Under the pieces are notes generated by a model. That model was not told the DNA's origin. It ran no database searches and saw only the letters and a program-made list of their open reading frames with translations. From NCBI GenBank assembly GCA_947561715.1, contig OX387205.1, positions 13,831,001-13,895,000 on the forward strand: a DNA stretch of 64,000 nucleotides, in the 5' to 3' direction. A program made the position numbers and the translations under genes. The number at the start of each line of letters is the position of its first letter. Position 1 is the stretch's first letter. Origin of the DNA: Ascidia mentula. Lineage: Eukaryota > Chordata > Ascidiacea > Phlebobranchia > Ascidiidae. Below are positions 1 through 11,500 of the stretch, one piece after another.

Positions 1-1370
1 GCTCTTCGTCGCCCTCATTCATCGTTTTATCGCATTCCGAAACGTCGTCAGATGGCAGTGTTGCACACACGACAGTCTTCCCCCAACCAGACTCAAAACA
101 TTTAAATATTTTTATGCATTCAGCCGCCAATGCTGAAAGCGCAAAGGAAACCTGTTCCGATGGGTCACAACCAATACAGGAGTGCTGCACCGACCGCTCT
201 TCGTCGCCCTCATTCATAGTTTTATCGCATTCCGAAACGTCGTCAGATGGCAGTGCTGAGAGCTTGAGGGGAAGTTGCTCACACGGGCCACAAATGAGCA
301 GAAATATCAACCCAGAGTGCGGTATAACATTGAACAATATACCAGAAATCTCCGGTTCTAAACATTTGAACATATTTCTGCCCTCCGCTGCAACAGCAGG
401 CGATATGTCGGAATCTTCGTCATCTATATTAAGTGAGATCGATGAGTTTCCGGCAGGTGGCAGCAGTGCGCAACAAATCAAACCCGCGGAAAAAAAGCTC
501 AACATATTTCTGCCCTCAACAAATCGATGGAACTCTTCAGAAATGGACACGTCATCCGTGGAAAGTGACGAATCAACAGACGGGAGTGGGGCAGAACAAA
601 GACATACAAGTTCTGGGTATAGAAACTGTGACGTTTTCCAACCCTCGTGTGGCGCAAACATCTCCCTGGAAGCTAACAATTTTTCCAATGAGGTGCCTTG
701 GTCGAACGGGGATGATAATTTCAATGCTTGGGTGGGTAAAGCACAGTACGACATAGCAGAGCAGAAGGCAACGGACGCAGTGTTCGACTACAATGAATAT
801 TATATGCAAAACTACTCGGACAATGAATGCGCGGGTCAGGTTAGCGACAATTGTCCGCTTGTACGTCACGACGTCGAACGCCCCGACCGTAATTTTACCC
901 CTCCGAGGTGGGGGGAACCCTCCCAAGAAGATTTCATCCCTGGTTTCCCATTGGACGATCCATCGTCATGGCAACCACGCAAAAATGTAATAGATCAAGT
1001 CTCGGACAATTCCTTATCGTACATGCATGCACCTCGAGATAACAGAGGGAAATTAGAAGGAAATTTCCAACAGCTCCTTGACACATTCAAGCTTCACAGG
1101 GAAGAGAATGACGAGCTGAGAATTCAAATCGCTTGCTGCTCTTTGCTTGTTGAAACGTACGAGCAAGTGGTTGATTTGCTCCAAGAACAAAACCGCCAGA
1201 TGGCGCAAGAACTGACTCGACGGGATGAAATAATTCGGAGGGAAAAACAAGAGGCTGAAGCCAAAAACTTGGATGAATTAGAGGAGGTTGAACTCGAAAA
1301 ACTGTGTGAATTGACACAGAAACGAGACGAGCTAAGGTTACGCGAACTGAGGTTGGAAAACAATCGGTAG
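1..1370 (+). CDS. 3' part of an upstream paralogue of the tandem membrane-protein gene (5' end outside window)
   Basis: The frame is open from the first base to a TAG at 1368-1370, so this is the end of a coding exon that begins upstream. It aligns without any gap to 3807-5176 (constant offset 3806), and the match continues through about 59 bases of 3' flank before breaking at 1429/5235. The protein is Ser/Asp-rich, carries repeats of a KHLNIF-type motif, and ends in a predicted coiled coil rich in Glu, Arg and Leu (roughly the last 100 residues). I do not recognise the family. By eye the copies differ at about 19 amino-acid-changing codons and 7 silent ones, many in the coiled coil. By analogy with the second copy, the missing upstream part should hold a signal peptide and a transmembrane segment. 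Function is unknown. Confidence 0.8.
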   Translation, partial: SSSPSFIVLSHSETSSDGSVAHTTVFPQPDSKHLNIFMHSAANAESAKETCSDGSQPIQECCTDRSSSPSFIVLSHSETSSDGSAESLRGSCSHGPQMSRNINPECGITLNNIPEISGSKHLNIFLPSAATAGDMSESSSSILSEIDEFPAGGSSAQQIKPAEKKLNIFLPSTNRWNSSEMDTSSVESDESTDGSGAEQRHTSSGYRNCDVFQPSCGANISLEANNFSNEVPWSNGDDNFNAWVGKAQYDIAEQKATDAVFDYNEYYMQNYSDNECAGQVSDNCPLVRHDVERPDRNFTPPRWGEPSQEDFIPGFPLDDPSSWQPRKNVIDQVSDNSLSYMHAPRDNRGKLEGNFQQLLDTFKLHREENDELRIQIACCSLLVETYEQVVDLLQEQNRQMAQELTRRDEIIRREKQEAEAKNLDELEEVELEKLCELTQKRDELRLRELRLENNR

Positions 1371-1698
1371 CGCCCACCTTTCGGCAAGACAATGCGCTTT
1401 GTATAGCGCGAAAATATCTCGTCTCGGGCACTTTTGCAAATTAGAAATTAAAGCGAAAAAACATAATTCGCTTGATTACCAAAACGTTACAAAATTACAC
1501 GTAAATTAGCGAAATAGTAAACAGTGAAACACATACACAATGAAGATTACCATTAAACTTCACTGAAATCAGCTGATCCATTGATCGCCAATGACGTCAC
1601 AAAACCGTTTGTTGTCACAATCGCAGTATCTTGGTTACTACTTACAGCAGCCTGGGACTGTTTGCTTTACCTTCTGTGTACTGATTACAGTAAGCAGC
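1371..1698 (+). other. intergenic spacer between tandem paralogues, with 3' hairpin and acceptor-like site
   Basis: Just after the stop, a small inverted repeat (GCGCT, loop TTGTAT, AGCGC, near 1394-1409) is identical in the second copy. Homology to the second copy ends at 1429. A pyrimidine-rich stretch ending in TTACAG (AG at 1689-1690) lies 8 bases upstream of the ATG at 1699. This looks like a splice acceptor and could be a spliced-leader trans-splice site (inference). A TGACGTCA palindrome is at 1592-1599. Confidence 0.5.
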
Positions 1699-4600
1699 AT
1701 GAATACTTTGCGGATGCAAAATATCTCTTTCGTGGCTTTCGCGTGCCTGCTCTTTGGTGCAGCGCACGCCCCCAGTCTCTGTCGACCCGGAACAAAGTGT
1801 TTCGGCGACTCAGAAGCCAATCAGGCTTGGGAAATTCCCAAAATCTTTCGAGGCGAAGGCTTGGGCGCCTGTGGAGGCATAGAACGGCATGTACTCGACC
1901 CGGTGCTGTTGGACGACCAATCTCTGAATGATAAAATGCATTCTTGTGGCGATGTGGATGGAATGCAGAGCTTTCCCCTTGGTTGTGTTCATACGAGTGG
2001 TCGGAATGCTATGGCAGTGGCTCTGAAGTACAGTGTAGAGTTTGAAGACTTCTTTGAAGACTTCTACTTCTTCAACTGCAATGGAAAGATTGTCAGCTAT
2101 TCCCAACTGGTTATAAAATCGCAATCTTTTCTGGAAAAGGACTTCGGTATTGGAATCAACTTGTCTAAAGTGCCACTGAAGCCTTCACACCAAAAAATTC
2201 CAGACATTGGCCTTCGCAACAAACGTAACGATGAATCTGATCAGTTTTTGGAAGACACTTTTGATACTTTGGGTGTGGAAGCCATGGAAACTGGATTTAA
2301 ACGCGGGAACCGAGAGGTTTTTGGTTCTGATATTGACGACTATCTGGTGTACGATGAAGAATTGAGTGAACAAATTCAGACAGGGCATAGGGTGGTCATG
2401 GATGACTGCACCCTGGCTCTCTGTATTCTTTTATTCGTCAATATCGTTGTCTATCTCAACGTAAAGCATGGATGCAAGGTATATATCACACATTTTTATG
2501 AATAAATATAATACAAAGTAGGCTTTACCGCTTGTTTTTATGAGTTAATGAACTATTTCTTTGATGTATGTATGGCTTTATGCTGGAGTCCGTCACAGAT
2601 TTAAGAAATTTACTTATGAAGCAGGAATAGTAATCTTGTGTTTCATGCATTACGAAAACATGTTTGCAGTAATGTGGTTAGCATAAGACACATAACATGT
2701 CATATCCACGGGTGCAGTGCAGTCGTTACGCCGCACACGTGGCTAGAAGTTCATTGGGCAATGAATATTTATACACGAGGGGCTTTAATAACATGGTTGC
2801 CTTAAAGCTAAAATGGATTTCAATTGCTCCGAGCAACCCATGGTTATGTGGGTCGGAGGACCATAAAAAGGCCCCGCACCGGCACATAACCACAAGCATG
2901 GGCCTTGACCTTCCAAGCACACGTGTTTACGTTAATTTAACGCCAAACCTTGTATTTTTGTAGGTTCCCTTTCCAATCCAACTCTCTCCGGGATTTCAAA
3001 AATGGATGAGGGCAACTTACAAAACCTTGCGTTTCGCGTGCTCAGATTCAAACACGGCCAAGCTCCATTTCCATTTCCTTTTCAATTACGCCCTAAGGTA
3101 TCACCATAAAATTCAAATAACCTATGTCAGAAACTCGCATACAACCAGTATTTATTTGTTTACAGTATGGTTTATAGGAAAGTGGTAGGAACCTTTGATT
3201 CTTACGATGTAGAAGAGCTTCTACGCTCAGTGTATGACAAGTTCCTCGGTAGTGACGTCACCGCTTGGGTTTACGAAAGTGACGATTTGGTCAACGTGGT
3301 GACGTCAATCCAAACGTCCATGTTTGCACCCCAGAAATTCATGAAAAGCAAACGTCGCCAACGTCGCCAACGTCGCCAACGTCGAAAGCCTCAGAAAAAA
3401 ATTAAGCCTAGTATTGCTCCCCCCAGCAGCGTGACGTCATCAGATGACGATGAAAACCCGACCGAACAAACTTTCGTCATGCACAGAGGGGACGATCCCA
3501 GCTTCAGGCCAACATTTTGTAGCAGTAAGAGGGTGTATGAGAGTAGCTTATCCACGCACAGCAGTAGTAGGCGTCAGTCTGCTCATAACTATACTTTGTT
3601 GGACCTTAAACCTTCACCTCGATCTTCATCCAGGGGTTCGGCTTTGGGTGACGATGCGTTGACAGACTCCATGTCGGACTGGAGTATTGAATTTGTGACT
3701 GATTCTGAGAGTTCGGATGACGATCAGCCCCCAGCTGTTAGTGGGCGACTGGGGAGAATCGATAACGACGGAGAGTCACAACCGAGGCAGGAGTGTTGCA
3801 CCGACCGCTCTTCGTCGCCCTCATTCATCGTTTTATCGCATTCCGAAACGTCGTCAGATGGCAGTGTTGCACACACGACAGTCTTCCCCCAACCAGACTC
3901 AAAACATTTAAATATTTTTATGCATTCAGCCGCCAATGCTGAAAGCGGAAAGGAAAGCTGTTCCGATGGGTCACAACCAATGCAGAAGTGCTGCACCGAC
4001 CGCTCTTCGTCGCCCTCATTCATAGTTTTGTCGCATTCCGAAACGTCGTCAGATGGCAGTGCTGAGAGCTTGAGGGGAAGTTGCTCACACGGGCCACAAA
4101 TGAGCAGAAATATCAACCCAGAGTGCGGTATAACATTGAACAATATACCAGAAATCTCCGGTTCTAAACATTTGAACATATTTCTGCCCTCCGCTGCAAC
4201 AGCAGGCGATATGTCGGAATCTTCGTCATCTATATTAAGTGAGATCGATGAGTTTCCGGCAGGTGGCAGCAGTGCGCAACAAATCAAACCCGCGGAAAAA
4301 AAGCTCAACATATTTCTGCCCTCCACAAATCGATGGAACTCTTCAGAAATGGACACGTCATCCGTGAAAAGTGACGAATCAACAGACGGGAGTGGGGCAG
4401 AACAAAGACATACAAGTTCTGGGTATAGAAACTGTGACGTTTTCCAACCCTCGTGTGGCGCAAACATCTCCCTGGAAGCTAACAATTTTTCCAATGAGGT
4501 GCCTTGGTCGAACGGGGATGATAATTTCAATGCTTGGGTGGGCAAAGCACAGTACGACATAGCAGAGCAGAAGGAAACGGACGCAGTGTTCGACTACAAT

Positions 4601-5176
4601 GAATATTATGTGCAAAACTACTCGGACAATGAATGCGCGGGTCAGGTTTGCGACAATTGTCCGCTTGTACGTCACGACGTCGAACGCCCCGACCGTAATT
4701 TTACCCCTCCGAGGTGGGGGGAACCCTCCCAAGAAGATTTCATCCCTGGTTTCCCATTGGACGATCCATCATCATGGCAACCACGCAAAAAGGAAATAGA
4801 GCAAGTCTCGGACAATTCCTTATCGTACATGCATGCACCTCGAGATAACAGAGGGAAATTAGAAGGACATTTCCAACAGCTCCTTGACACATTCAAGCTT
4901 CACAGGGAAGAGAATGACGAGCTGAGAATTCAAATCGCTTGCTGCTCTTTGCTTGTTGAAACGTACGAGCAAGTGGTTGATTTGCTCCAAGAACAAAACC
5001 GCCAGATGTCGCAAGAACTGTCTCGACGGGATGAAATAATTCGGAGGAAAAAACAAGAGGCTGCAACAAAAAAGTTGGATGAATTAGAGGAGGTTGAACT
5101 CGAAAATCTGTGTGAGTTGACACAGAAACGAGACGAGCTGAGGTTACGCGAATTGAGGTTGGAAAACAATCGGTAG
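1699..5176 (+). CDS. predicted type I membrane protein with repeat-rich, coiled-coil cytoplasmic tail (three exons, unknown family)
   Basis: Exons 1699-2478, 2964-3097 and 3166-5176 join in frame (phases 0 and 2) at AAG|GTATAT, TTTTTGTAG|GTT, CTAAG|GTATCA and TTTACAG|TATG, giving about 974 residues. Visible parts in order: signal peptide (1-24), a Cys-containing ectodomain (25-235), a transmembrane helix (237-255), a basic RRQ-repeat stretch (365-385), a Ser/Asp-rich tail with an internal 65-codon duplication (start-to-start 195 bp near 3776 and 3971), and a C-terminal coiled coil (about 875-974). The tail repeats a short motif: KHLNIFMHS (551-559), KHLNIFLPS (639-647), KKLNIFLPS (683-691) and CDVFQPS (728-734). 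I chose ATG 1699 because it follows an acceptor-like site and immediately precedes the signal peptide; an in-frame upstream ATG exists at 1591. No known domain is recognised. A tandem paralogue lies directly upstream. A receptor or adhesion role is only a guess. Exon 3 alone is open from ATG 3167, so a separate tail-only gene is the alternative model. Confidence 0.65.
2501..2506 (+). promoter_or_regulatory. AATAAA overlapping an intronic in-frame stop (possible short isoform end)
   Basis: If the intron after 2478 is retained, translation runs eight codons past the membrane segment to TAA at 2503-2505. The polyadenylation hexamer AATAAA at 2501-2506 overlaps that stop. This would make a membrane protein almost without a tail. 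It is sequence-visible, but its use is inferred. Confidence 0.4.
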
Positions 5177-5583
5177 CGCCGACCTTTCGGCAAGACAATG
5201 CGCTTTGTATAGCGCGAAAATATCTCGTCTCGGGCGTTTTTTACCGCAATATTTGTTTATCATTTTCAATATATATTTCTTTTTTTGTTATTAATAGTAT
5301 TTATATTTATAATAAAATAAATTATAAAAAATAATCTCTTCTTGGCCGGCATTGATGTTTTTGATGTCTATGCAGAATGTTTAGATTAGATTAGAAGGAA
5401 AAGCATTTGCCGACTGGGACTGAAAAATGAAGCTGTTTGTTAAAGAGATAGTGTTTTTTACTGGAAATTTTATTTAATATTAATCTCAAATGAACTTAAA
5501 GTTAACCCATTTAGACGTTGGAGGTAAATTTGCCCTAAGTGCAATTTTTGGTGGATAGATTGGATGATAATTTAAAATTGTAA
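5177..5583 (+). other. 3' flank of the tandem gene and EXOC1 upstream region
   Basis: Homology to the first copy ends at 5235. A very AT-rich stretch follows, with AATAAA at 5311-5316, a likely polyadenylation signal for the upstream gene. From about 5340 to 5583 there is no open frame of note; it should contain the EXOC1 5' UTR and promoter. I see no clear TATA box. Confidence 0.45.
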
Positions 5584-8500
5584 ATGGCTGCTATCAAGCA
5601 CTCTTTGCAACGAGATGTGTTTACCAAAAACCAAGAAAGGCTACTTGGAGTTGTTCATGTTGGAAAGTCTGGTGGGAAAAAGAAGAAATCATCTTTTCTT
5701 TGTGCTTCAGGTAATAAAGCGTTTAATAATAATGTAGTCAGACTCGACCTGTTTCTACAGAGTCCATATGTGATTGTACAGATGTAAGTAATGCATTAAC
5801 CCTCATCAAACTGAAACCGTTTTTCTGGAACTTCCATTTCTTTTCAATACAATTGCCTTTTGCAGTAACCATTGAACGCCCTGTAGAGGTTTCCATTTGT
5901 AAAATCAAGCGACAAGAGAAAGGTGAAACATACAAGAAACAGAAGACATGGCAGTTAAAGGAATTAAAGAGTGTTAATGGAAAAGAATCTGACAAGGTAT
6001 CACATATGTGTATTTTGATGTTGGGGTAAACTGTAAAATATTTTTTTCAATTTTGTTTTTGACACAAATACATGAAACAATTTGCAGCAAACAACAGAAT
6101 TTGATCTGCAGTTTGAGAAAAATTTCAAGTGGTCTGCAAGTAGTGTTGCTGAAAAACACGCTTTCCTGCAGTGCTTGTTCAAAGTAAGTTTGTTTTAAAT
6201 ACATGTAATGTGAAGTGCAAACGACAAAAAGGTATTTTTTTGTTTCGTGCATGTTTTCATTCTGGTAATGTCTTTTTAAGCTTTGTCACCGATACCTGCC
6301 AAGACAGTCACGACCAATTTTTGAAAACATTCCCCAAAGTTTATTAGAAGGTGAAGTATGTTGCCACATTATCTCTTGTAACAACAAACCTATTAGTAAT
6401 TAAATTCAAACTTAATTTTTATCAAAAGTTGCAGTATCTGGTACGGAAACTGGAAGAGGTGTGAGCAACTTACCTGGCCAAGATGAAGAAGCACTGGAAG
6501 ATTACCAGGTAGAACATGTTTGAATGAATTAAAGCTGTTGTTTCTGGATAAAAATTACTTCTTTTGGTGTTTATTTATATGCTGCTTGGTTTTAGGCACT
6601 CACTGACCAGGAAGAGGCTGATTTGGAGCGAATGATATCAGAATGTGAATATGCAATCAGCGATGCTGAAGCTTTCTCTAACTCCCTGTCTCGAGACTTA
6701 TCTGTTCTTGATGGACAAAATATACATTCCATTATGGGGTCGGAGGCACAGGTATAACAAGATTTGTGTCACCATGCAACTATTTGTGTGTTTAATATTC
6801 GCCACGATTGCCAGCACCGAATAGTAACATATAAAAGCATAGCATGGACTTGTAGCAGTGGTAAGAAATAATAATTTCCAGAACGGTTGAATTTACATAA
6901 AAAAACTAAAGCAGTGTGTTTTTGTATACAAAGTGAGATTCCTTAAATAAGTGAATAAATTGATGTTTCTCATGATCTTGCTGGAATTTTGGTCCCGACC
7001 ATACCATCTTACTTTTACCGCTGGTGAGTAGCGCTTGTGATTTTATTGGTTGTATCATTCTCAGGTGAATTCACTCATGTTGTTGTTGGACAATGCCTTA
7101 ACCGAAGTGTCAACAATCGAGTCACGCTTGGACGAGTATGACCTGATGGTTGGGGCGATTGCATCTCAGATGGGACAAATGAAAAACCAAGAATCCTTCA
7201 TCCAGATCACAAACAAAAACCACACGAGACTCCTAGAAGAACTTGACAAATTAGTGGTATGTATCTATGGTATCATACATAAAGTTGCATTTGATGGGAA
7301 AATTCATTTATGAGCCTTGTGAAGAGACAAAGTTGCGCCTATTGATGACAATCTGTATTGTCCAATGTTAAGTAAACCCGTTCGTCCGAAAGTTTTAGTG
7401 CAGTATATGTTGTGTTACAGTCAGTTACTCCACTTCTTACCTGCTATCCTGACTATTAAATTTGCTTACCACACAGTTGTGGTTGTTCAAAAATGTTATG
7501 TTACTGTTATTTTTACTTTCTTTGGCAAGAAGTTTAACGATATATACACTGTCAGATGCAACTTGATCTGTCCAAAGGCCATGTTAAAGCTCTGAGGGAG
7601 GCTAATTTAAAGCAGGACAGTGGAATTGAAGCTTGTACAAGTGCTGCTGAGGCACTGCAACAAGCCATGGAAGTGGAATTACCAAAAGGTGTTTAAATTT
7701 TTCCATTGTTCTGCAATAGTGGTGGTTTGTTTTGTCTAAACATAAAATTCAAAGGCACTTTAGTCACTGGGTGGGCATTTTTTTATTTTTATAGTTTTGT
7801 GCAAAATTTTCAGTAATGCTGCCAGTTCTATTTGCATGGACACTAATTCAAAGTTAAATGTAATGATTTTGTATTTTCAACATGTTACATTGTGTTTCTA
7901 TATTCATTAAACATTATATATTTCTGTGGTTTAAGGTCTTTCCAAACTGCAAGCAGTAACTGAGCAGCAGAAGTTGTTTGACGGTCTGCGTCAAATGTTT
8001 GCAAAGAGACTTTATGAACATTTAATCACAGTGTTTACAAAACAGGTAAATTACTGAATTTAAGGGCAAAAAAATTTGCACAAACGTTATGTATTCCTAA
8101 AACACAGCCCTGGTTATTCACAAAAATGGCAACTCTATATGACTGGGCACTGTGATCTACTTTTTAAATTAGCGTTAAATGGTTCATTATACAAAATAGT
8201 TTTTTGTGGTTTTTCCAGGGAAATGAACACCCTTCAGGCTTGTCAAAACACAAGGATGAACTAAAACTTCCCAAACACTTTCCGTATCATCGTGACCTGC
8301 TTCCATACAAACAACTTATCCTATGGTTGAAAGTTGCAGACAAGACCAAGTACACCCAACTCTGCACTGTAAGTGTAAATCTGTTTATTCGACCGCTCCC
8401 TGTTGTCACCAAATTTGAATAAAACGCACACCACCACAAAAACCTCGCGACTCACATGGAAAACTTTGCGCTCATCTTTTTAAATAGGAATAATACCAAG

Positions 8501-11500
8501 TTAACAGTAAGATCTTTAACTTTTTAAATGTCAGGCAAAAGAAAATGTATAAGGTACAATAACACAGATAATGAAAGGGTTATGGAGGTATCTGTGTGCT
8601 GTATGTGTTTATGATTATTGGTAAATATATTGTGAGTATGCAGAAAAGGTGATTCTTGCCGTTTCTTCACAACTTTTAAATACATCAGGTGATAATGTCC
8701 ACTTTCCAGGTTTACACCCAAAATCTTAACAAGTTGTACTCTCAAGAAATCCAGGACTTTTTATCAGTTGCCAAGCAACGGTTTATCCACCAAGGTAACC
8801 AAAATATTGAATGTTTTCCTGGAATAATCAACTATTTTTGTTCTGTTTTGTTTTTTGCTTGTGTGTTTTTGTGCAAGGGCAAGATTGCAGGAAAGTTGTT
8901 CATTAACTTAAATGACAAACACTTTTATTTAAAAATTTGAAAATGCTACTTACATTTTGAAGTGTTAATCAAGATTAACCTGACAAAAGCCCCTGTAATT
9001 TTGCTTTATGATTACATTTACTTTGTGCTGACCAGCTAACATTGACGAAGAAATAGGCAGCGCGGCATTGAGGGCAACGTCTCGTTCCACTTTGGCTCTC
9101 AATTCAGCTGGTCTTGATCCACAGTCCCGCCGACTTACGTTAAGCAAAAGTAGATTACTGTAGTGGTGCTTGGTGTAGACTGTAAACTTTGCTTAGCTTC
9201 TTGTTGGTTGATGCTCTGTAGCTTTCTATATCGGACCAGATTGTTCACCATCACTGTTTAAATTGGTCTTTTGCAAGGTTAATTATTGGTATCTTGAAAA
9301 AAATGTAGTAATTTGTGTAAATGTGGCACTTGTTTTCTTGAGGGATGATAATCTAGACTTATCACAAATTGTCTTTCAAGAAAGCGCATGTTTTTTTTTG
9401 TTTTTGTTTTCTAAATTACTAATTTGTTTGATTTTCTAAACACATCTTACTTTTCTTGGTAACAATTTCATTCAGAAACTTCATCACTTTCAAAGGTTTA
9501 CAGTTTTTGCATGTATTGGACAAACATTGCATGGAACGTAGTTGGTGACAAGTTACTATTTTCACTCCCTCAAAACTAATTATTGCTCGATACTGGGTTG
9601 GGCAGAATAGCTGGCATGTTTGCATGCAGCTAATAGTTTAACACCTGGCATGTATAAACTTCTAAGGTGGTGTAGTTAACATATTTCTGTAGTTATGACA
9701 TTTCATGCATTGTTTTTAACATTACAAGATAGTGTTATTTTTGAATAACAGTTTGTTTGACTAACAACAAAACAATGTGGTTACAGTGAAATTTGTTTTA
9801 ATATTTACTGTGTAACATATATAAATGGTAGTTTCAATTGCCATATTTCTAACAGAATATATTGGGGCCAGTTTCAATACTTTTTGAAATAATTTTTTTC
9901 TTGTAGACTTCAGTTGTTTAAATAAACAAAATTGTGTTTTTTTTTAGAACTCAGTTCAAGCATTAAGAACTTGTCAGGGTCGTCACAAAATCTTGCCGTT
10001 AAGGAAAAAAAGAAAATTTTTGGTTCCACGCAAAGTTTGGCTTTAAAACGTAATCAATGTTTGACAAACTTTAAAATTCTGTTTACACCAATTTTGTTGT
10101 TTAGATTTTTCAATTAACTATTCGAGATGCCAAGTATTTCAATGTTCCAGGTGTAAGCCGTACCACAATGCTTTTGCATTTTATTAAAATTATAGAGTTT
10201 TTCACTAAGAGTTTTAGTCTGAAACAAGTTTATAAAATTACCAATAGGCATTTTACTTTTTTTCAGCAAAAACCAAAAAGCTTCGTATAGGTATAAAAAA
10301 GCGTGGGCTAGGTGGTAGCAGAGAGTCACTTGCTACATCTGACTTTGAATTATCAGATCGTGAAAAATTCAGTTCCGTGAGTAAATTGGTTTAATATAAA
10401 AAGTTGCGACATCATTAGTAAACTCTGACTTTATGCAGACCTTCCGCGAGGTGCTCAGTGAACTGGAACCAACTTGTCAGGACGAAGAGAGGTTTTTAAC
10501 CAAGTTTTTTCATCTCAATGTAGAAAGTGCCGATACCATGATGCCTGTGAGTTTAGAAATGTATCCAGATTTTTTAATTACAATATATTGATACAACTTC
10601 AATGTTTTAAATTGTTTGAAATAAGATGTTTCAGCAAGTTAATTGCAAAAAGAAATCAATTTCGTCTTCATGGGTGTCATCAGTTTCATTTTCAAATAGC
10701 CTTCAATGTATATACAATGATATCCACTATTAAAAAATGATACTTGTGATGATACCACTATTAAAAAAATTTGGTTTAAAATCTCAGGTAACTGAACACT
10801 GTGTTGCTTTTTAAGTATCTGAATTTTTGACATTAATCGCATTGAATTGTGTAATCTTTGGTGAAATTTTAATAGGGAGGATCTGATGATGAAGAAGACG
10901 ACACAGAACAAGGAGTTGCAAGCAGAAAAAAATATCAAGAGTAAGTGAGACTAAGTATTATGTCGGTTTAGAAAATAACATATAAAGTTACAGTAACACA
11001 GCATAAATTGTGTGCATAGGCGCCTAGTCCAGGCGACCCCGCAGGTTTTTCAAAAAAAAAAGAGTGGCTCTAACGCACGTCTGTCCGCACCATGTAACTC
11101 GTCGCATTCCTAACGTTCTAAGAAAAAACACCTAAAAACAATGTGTTTCTTATGCGACGCACACAAAATATGGTGACCTAGTTTCGCTTACGTAACTGAC
11201 ATCGGTTGTTGCAACGTCAGTCTCGCAGTATGATATGCCAACTGGTACTTATTGGTTGTGTCGTAGACCGATCTCGTGTGTTCATCGTTAACGCCGCCCT
11301 TTTGGCTAATACGCCTCATGTATTGAAATTCAAACACAGTTTTTCGATCCTTGATGACGTCATAGTAACAAATATGACGTCATAACATAGCCGCCCCCCC
11401 CCTACAAAAATGAAAACTAGGCGCCTATGATTGTGTGTTTGTCTTGGTTCATAATTTGTTTCCATTCTTGTGAGTTAAACCAGTTTTGATAGAAAAGTTG

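Noticed and set aside
2697-2963. 88-codon open frame between the first two exons of the tandem gene
   Set aside because: It is cut by the acceptor at 2963, lies in the predicted intron, and has no recognisable content.
3350-3390. Arg-rich RRQRRQRRQRRK stretch resembling a viral transactivator basic domain
   Set aside because: It is coded by a simple 9-bp repeat (AACGTCGCC) and nothing else in the protein is virus-like. It is better read as a basic patch formed by slippage.
3724-4560. Long minus-strand open frame opposite the membrane-protein tail
   Set aside because: It lies entirely within the plus-strand coding exon, mirrors its codons, and has no independent start or splice signals.
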